From NCBI GenBank assembly GCA_019689615.1, contig JADGHD010000290.1, positions 1-6,540 of the forward strand: a stretch of 6,540 nucleotides of DNA, read 5' to 3'. Position 1 is the stretch's first letter; each line of letters begins with the position of its first letter. The DNA is from Frankia sp. (GTDB lineage: Bacteria > Actinomycetota > Actinomycetes > Frankiales > Frankiaceae). This document shows positions 6,024 through 6,540 of the stretch, piece by piece. The position numbers and the translations under genes are program-made. The notes below the pieces were generated by a model. The model searched no databases and was not told the DNA's origin. It was given only the letters and a program-made list of their open reading frames with translations.

Positions 6024-6540
6024 ATGGCGTTGGCACGTCGGTCGACGCGGTCGCGAGAGACGCGCCCGTTCTGGCTCCGGCTGTGGGTCCTCGCCGGGGT
6101 CTTCGTGGTGCTCTACGGGGCCATGGCGCTGACCGGGACCTTCACCCCCCGCCTCGGCCTGGACCTGCAGGGCGGGACCAGCGTCATCCTCACCCCGCGC
6201 TCCACCCAGGAGGGTCAGGGCGTCGACAGCGGCGCGGTCAACAAGGCGGTCGACATCATCCGCGAGCGGGTCGACGGCCTTGGCGTGGCCGAGGCCGAGG
6301 TCAAGCGGTCCGGCGACCAGATCGAGATCTCGGTGCCCGGCCGCGGCCGGGCCGACGTCGTCGACCTCGTCGGCCAGACCGCCGAGCTGCGCTTCCGCGA
6401 GGTCTACGCCTCCGACGCGGCGGGGCCGTCCACGCCGGAGCCGACCGCGAGCCCGACCGTCGAGCCGACGCTCGAGCCGTCCGCGGCCCCCACCACCGGC
6501 GAGCCGGCCAGCCCGACGCCGGGCGCCACCGGGGCCGCCA
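6024..6540 (+). CDS. secD: Protein translocase subunit SecD (3' end outside window)
   Basis: SecD works with SecF as a proton-driven membrane complex that helps pull exported proteins across SecYEG. The frame runs open from 6024 to the window end, giving 172 visible residues. A basic N-terminus is followed by the first membrane helix (about 19-36). Next comes the family signature LGLDLQGG (44-51) and the start of the periplasmic-type P1 domain, with IIRERVDGLGVAEAEV (78-93), IEISVPG and LRFREVY (122-128). From about residue 134 the chain becomes a Pro/Thr/Glu/Ser-rich segment (EPT, SPT, EPS repeats) that continues to the edge. The remaining membrane helices lie outside. I chose the ATG at 6024, with GGTGAG (6011-6016) seven bases upstream. 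A TTG at 6030, eight bases after AGAAGGG, is an alternative. yajC precedes it by 123 bases, and secF is expected next. Confidence 0.95.
   Translation, partial: MALARRSTRSRETRPFWLRLWVLAGVFVVLYGAMALTGTFTPRLGLDLQGGTSVILTPRSTQEGQGVDSGAVNKAVDIIRERVDGLGVAEAEVKRSGDQIEISVPGRGRADVVDLVGQTAELRFREVYASDAAGPSTPEPTASPTVEPTLEPSAAPTTGEPASPTPGATGAA

Overview
The window is a dense, very GC-rich stretch with every recognisable gene on the + strand. It looks like a core chromosomal segment of a high-GC actinomycete. GTG starts are frequent, codon third positions are nearly all G or C, and the gene order pdxS-pdxT-yebC-ruvC-ruvA-ruvB-yajC-secD is the classic actinobacterial arrangement. The genus cannot be fixed from the sequence alone; a Frankia- or Streptomyces-like organism is a reasonable guess. 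I see no mobile element, CRISPR array, RNA gene or sign of horizontal transfer.

Layout: positions 1-909 hold the PLP synthase subunit PdxS, whose first few codons lie before the window. Positions 986-1591 hold its glutaminase partner PdxT. A 184-base gap with a strong hairpin leads to yebC (1776-2531), a YebC/TACO1-family translation or regulatory factor. Next is a 313-base non-coding region with the most informative regulatory sequence here. It has a TAGGAT -10 element, an exact actinobacterial SOS box (CGAAC-N4-GTTCG, 2598-2611), two separate 15-base tandem duplications and a stable GC hairpin, all ahead of ruvC (2845-3372). ruvC and ruvA overlap by four bases (ATGA), and ruvB follows ruvA after 42 bases. 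The three genes form the Holliday-junction resolvasome operon, probably controlled by LexA. After ruvB comes a terminator-like hairpin and a 291-base gap. Then yajC (5451-5900) and the 5' part of secD (6024 to the window end) encode accessory membrane components of the Sec translocon.

How the genes work together: PdxS and PdxT form one enzyme complex making pyridoxal 5'-phosphate from ribose 5-phosphate, glyceraldehyde 3-phosphate and glutamine. RuvA and RuvB migrate Holliday junctions and RuvC cuts them. YajC and SecD associate with SecYEG, and secF normally follows secD beyond the window.

I did not find an undescribed multi-gene system. The observations most worth a second look concern the ruvC leader: the SOS box lies over the predicted transcription start and contains an ATG that is in frame with ruvC 80 codons upstream. 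Smaller points are a changed acidic-pin residue in RuvA, a shared CGGATACGT motif ahead of yajC and secD, and hairpins in several intergenic gaps.
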